Shown piece after piece: positions 61,204 through 64,000 of a stretch of 64,000 nt of DNA; within the stretch, counting starts at the first letter, position 1, and each line of letters begins with the position of its first letter. Both the position numbers and the translations under genes were made by a program. The stretch comes from Callaeas wilsoni (Eukaryota > Chordata > Aves > Passeriformes > Callaeidae): the NCBI GenBank assembly GCA_013398955.1, contig VWPU01012712.1:1-64000 (forward strand), in the 5' to 3' direction. Below the pieces are notes generated by a model. The model worked only from the letters and a program-made list of their open reading frames with translations, was not told the origin of the DNA and made no database searches.

Positions 61204-62756
61204 AATTAACTGGTACTTTTTAGTTATATGTGTCCTCTGTTCACTGTAAAATTTGGTTGTTGGTTTTTTTTTTTGTGTATAGATTTTGTTTTTACTAACC
61301 TTTATTTTCTTTGTATATTTTTGTTGTTCTGAAACATATGTCTATACAGTTTTTTCCTTTGGACCTAAAGCTACAATCCCCACTACATACACGCAACAAG
61401 TCCTGGGCTACCAAGTCGTCCTCCTGGTTGTCACCCATAAGTCCAATTTATAACCCCGTAAACAAGCCCATCTTTGCTGGCATCTAAGAACCAGCCAAGT
61501 TTCTCCCTGGGTGTTTCCATGTAAACTCTGTTCTAGAGCTTTGTCAAATTTGACCTTAATCAGTTCCTTTCTATTTTCTCTTATTCTCCCAGTCTTCTTC
61601 CAGGCTCTCAGGGAAAATGGAGCCATGGTGGTAGTGAGACTGATTACCTCGTTAGGAATAAGTGAACTGAATGAAATCAGTCCCGTGGTGTGAGCAGTAA
61701 CATTTGGTAGCAGTCAGGCTCTGGTGTGCTGAGCTCCTGCCTGCTCAGCTGACCAGGTTTGCCTTGCACTGTGCTTGTGTTTTTACGCATTTGTCTGTAC
61801 CAAACTTTTCCTTTGTTCCATGTTTCTACCCCAAACTATCTTGGTGCAGAGCTGTCTTTTTGGACTGAGTAGGCAGAACATGTGACCTAGTGGGATGTAT
61901 TATTAAGGCTTCCAAAAGGAACCCAATATGAGTAGTAAGAATAATGTGAATAATACTGAAGAATATAAGCTTGTTAGAAGAGATGACATAGATCCTAGAT
62001 CTAAAAATAGAACACCGGAAAGACAGTTTAAATTAATTTAAAGTAAGGCTTTTTTTTTTTTTTTTTTTTTTTTTAATCACTGGGATTTGAAAGTGGATGG
62101 GGAATTGTATTTCAAAACATAGCATTTTTCCTTATAAGTTTTCTACATGAGAATCTTAGGAAATAACTGTTGAGCTGTGCCATGCCTGTTACTCCATGGC
62201 AAACATCCTTCCAATGCATAGTAAGCAGGATGCCAGTAATGACATGGTTGTTCTGAAGTCTCTTGCTGGAGTTTTGCCTTGGGCAGCAGGGAAGGATTGG
62301 TGATCTGGTGCCTTATGTGGTGGACAAAGCATTCCATTACATTTAAGCAATAAGCAAAATGTTTCTCTTTACAGAGTTTTGTTGCTGTTGGAGAGGGGGA
62401 AGAGAGATTTTCATCAAAAAGCCTCTTGAATGGGATTTGAAATGATGAATAGCTGTGGTTATAGAAGTGAGAATTTATAGAGCCACTGGCTATTGCTGCC
62501 AATCATAATAATAATGTTCTATCAGGTAGTGTTATTTGCATGGTGATAAAAGTTTCTGTGCTGGTCATGGAGCTGGGTGGACTGTAATACACTGCATGAA
62601 TGCAGAACCAAGAGATACCCTTTCCAGAGGTAAATAGGATCCTGGTTCCACAGAGACTGTGGTCCAAATTCAAACCACGCAGAAATGAGGAAGAGCGATT
62701 ACTTACAGAAGTGTGTGTAATCCATTCTTTTTTGGGGGGGCTTTCTGTTTATTTTA
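61204..62756. other. Intergenic with a T25 tract
   Basis: Apart from the poly(T) run there is no recognisable gene. A 119-aa frame at 62143-62502 (minus) has no domain that I recognise. Confidence 0.5.
62050..62074. repeat. Poly(T) tract, 25 bases
   Basis: Uninterrupted T25. Read on the minus strand it is A25 and could be a retrocopy tail, but no AATAAA precedes it. Confidence 0.95.
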
Positions 62757-63125
62757 GAATCATGGAGTCACAGAATGGTTTGGGTTGGGAGGGACCTTAA
62801 AGACCATGCAGTTCCACGCCCTGCCGTCGGCAGGGACACCTTCCACTAGACCAGGTTACTCAGAACCCCATCCAGCCTGACCCTGAACATCTCCAGGAAT
62901 GGGGAGTCTACAACTTTTTTTCCTGTCACTTCAAGTCCTTGTCCCAAGTCCCTCTCCAGCTCTCCTGGAGCCCCTTCAGGCACTGGCAGGGGCTCTGAGC
63001 TCTCCCTGGAGCCTTCTCTTCTCCAGATGAACACCTCCAGCTCTCCCAGCCTGGCTCTGGAGCAGAGGTGCTCCAGCTCTGGGAGCATCTTTGTCACCCT
63101 CCTGTGGACTCACTCCAGCAGGCCC
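62757..63125 (-). repeat. CR1 LINE 3' end, about 370 bp
   Basis: AATCATGGAGTCACAGAATGG, CTTCCACTAGACCAGGTTACTC, then an internal deletion, GGAGCCCCTTCAGGCACTGGC and CTGGCTCTGGAGCAGAGG, antisense. Confidence 0.92.
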
Positions 63126-64000
63126 ATGACTTTTGTATGCTTTGTTGTATAAGTAAAGAGTAACAGGGTTAAAGACCTTTGTGAGTTCTATGGACTGTGT
63201 TCTCCACCTCCATGGCATCTCTGGAAACAACCTGCAAATCCGTGTTCATGAGGCTCAGGTCTGTGATGGCTCACATGGCTGGGGAATTTGGGAGCTCTGG
63301 CACTGCAAGGCAGAACGCGACAGCTTGGTCAGGGATGGTGATGAGCGCAGCAGGGATCCTGTTGTCACCTCTAGTTCGTATTCCCTCCTGTGCCAGGGGG
63401 CTTTGGAATGACAGGGACTCAAAGGCACGCACGCTGGTCACTGCCACCAAAGGTAGCCCTGCAAGGCATGTGTCCCCGTCAATAGGGTTGTGCACCCAGT
63501 GGTGTAACCAGCAAGGACTGGGGCTGGAGTGTGGAGGCTAGGACAATGCCAACGGCATTCCAAATTTTATTTGCCTTCAGCTTGCTCACTGGATATCCAG
63601 TAAAATATTCCCAGGCCATTTCTGTCTGTTTCTTCTAAATGATCTTCCTTGCCAGTAAATACATGCTTCCTGTAGCTGCCACTTTATATACCAAATTAGT
63701 AAAGCTTAATAAGTCCCTTATTATTTTGTTGCATGATGGAGAATACAGGTGTTTTTCCACATAAAATGTTCACATGACACAGCAGGAGTAGCACTTTAAG
63801 CCTAAATGGCATGCACTTGGTTATCTAATTTTTGCACATTAATCCTCTCAAGATGTCTGTTAACATAAACCTCACTAATTAATGTTGCTTCAGTGTCTGC
63901 AAATGTATGATTCAGTTTTTTAAAGGAAATTGGAAGACCACAGAGCACTGTATTATGAATCATAATATCAATGACATTTAAAGACATGTAAAGTAACTTA
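63126..64000. other. Unassigned sequence to the right edge
   Basis: 63185-63540 is relatively GC- and CpG-rich and open in several frames but matches nothing I recognise. 63541-64000 is AT-rich and featureless. Confidence 0.45.

Noticed and set aside
44352..64000. A second urea-transporter unit upstream, as in mammalian UT-A1
   Set aside because: No FVNNPLSG, LPxxTxPF or NPWTGG-type translation was found on either strand in this stretch.

Overview
The window looks like vertebrate nuclear DNA from a bird, probably a passerine. The evidence is about 27 interspersed fragments of the CR1 LINE, which is the dominant avian retrotransposon, and one composite SINE with a tRNA-Ile head and a CR1 tail, a structure I know from zebra finch (TguSINE1). 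There are no Alu-type or L1-type repeats, and CpG is generally depleted.

The window holds two multi-exon genes, both on the minus strand and in tandem: two urea transporters of the SLC14 family. The upstream gene (32788-44351) encodes a single-unit UT-A-type protein of 426 aa and I call it SLC14A2. The downstream gene (8692-16263) encodes a 389-aa UT-B-type protein and I call it SLC14A1. Each has eight coding exons with GT-AG junctions throughout. The six internal exons have identical lengths (190, 129, 193, 148, 135, 50 bp) and phases in the two genes, so they are plainly tandem paralogues. Order and orientation match the mammalian SLC14A2-SLC14A1 pair. Both reading frames are intact. The SLC14A2 copy has several unusual substitutions, notably Gly for Asp in the conserved GCDNPW motif, and a basic Lys/Arg/Gln-rich C-terminal tail.

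Layout: 1-8691 is the 3' flank of SLC14A1, full of CR1. 8692-16263 is SLC14A1. 16264-32787 is intergenic and holds CR1 pieces, the tRNA-Ile/CR1 SINE (23083-23228), a 0.55-kb old CR1 (about 24885-25450) and a CpG-bearing stretch (20280-20900) that could be regulatory. 32788-44351 is SLC14A2, with a 1-kb CR1 containing decayed reverse-transcriptase sequence in intron 4. 44352-64000 is the 5' flank of SLC14A2: no further protein-coding exon was recognised, a small CpG-rich candidate promoter lies near 45.6-45.8 kb, and the rest is CR1 fragments and simple repeats.

Both proteins should be passive urea channels of the plasma membrane. How they are used in a bird, which excretes mostly uric acid, cannot be read from the sequence. 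No RNA gene, CRISPR array, intact mobile element or novel multi-gene system was found.
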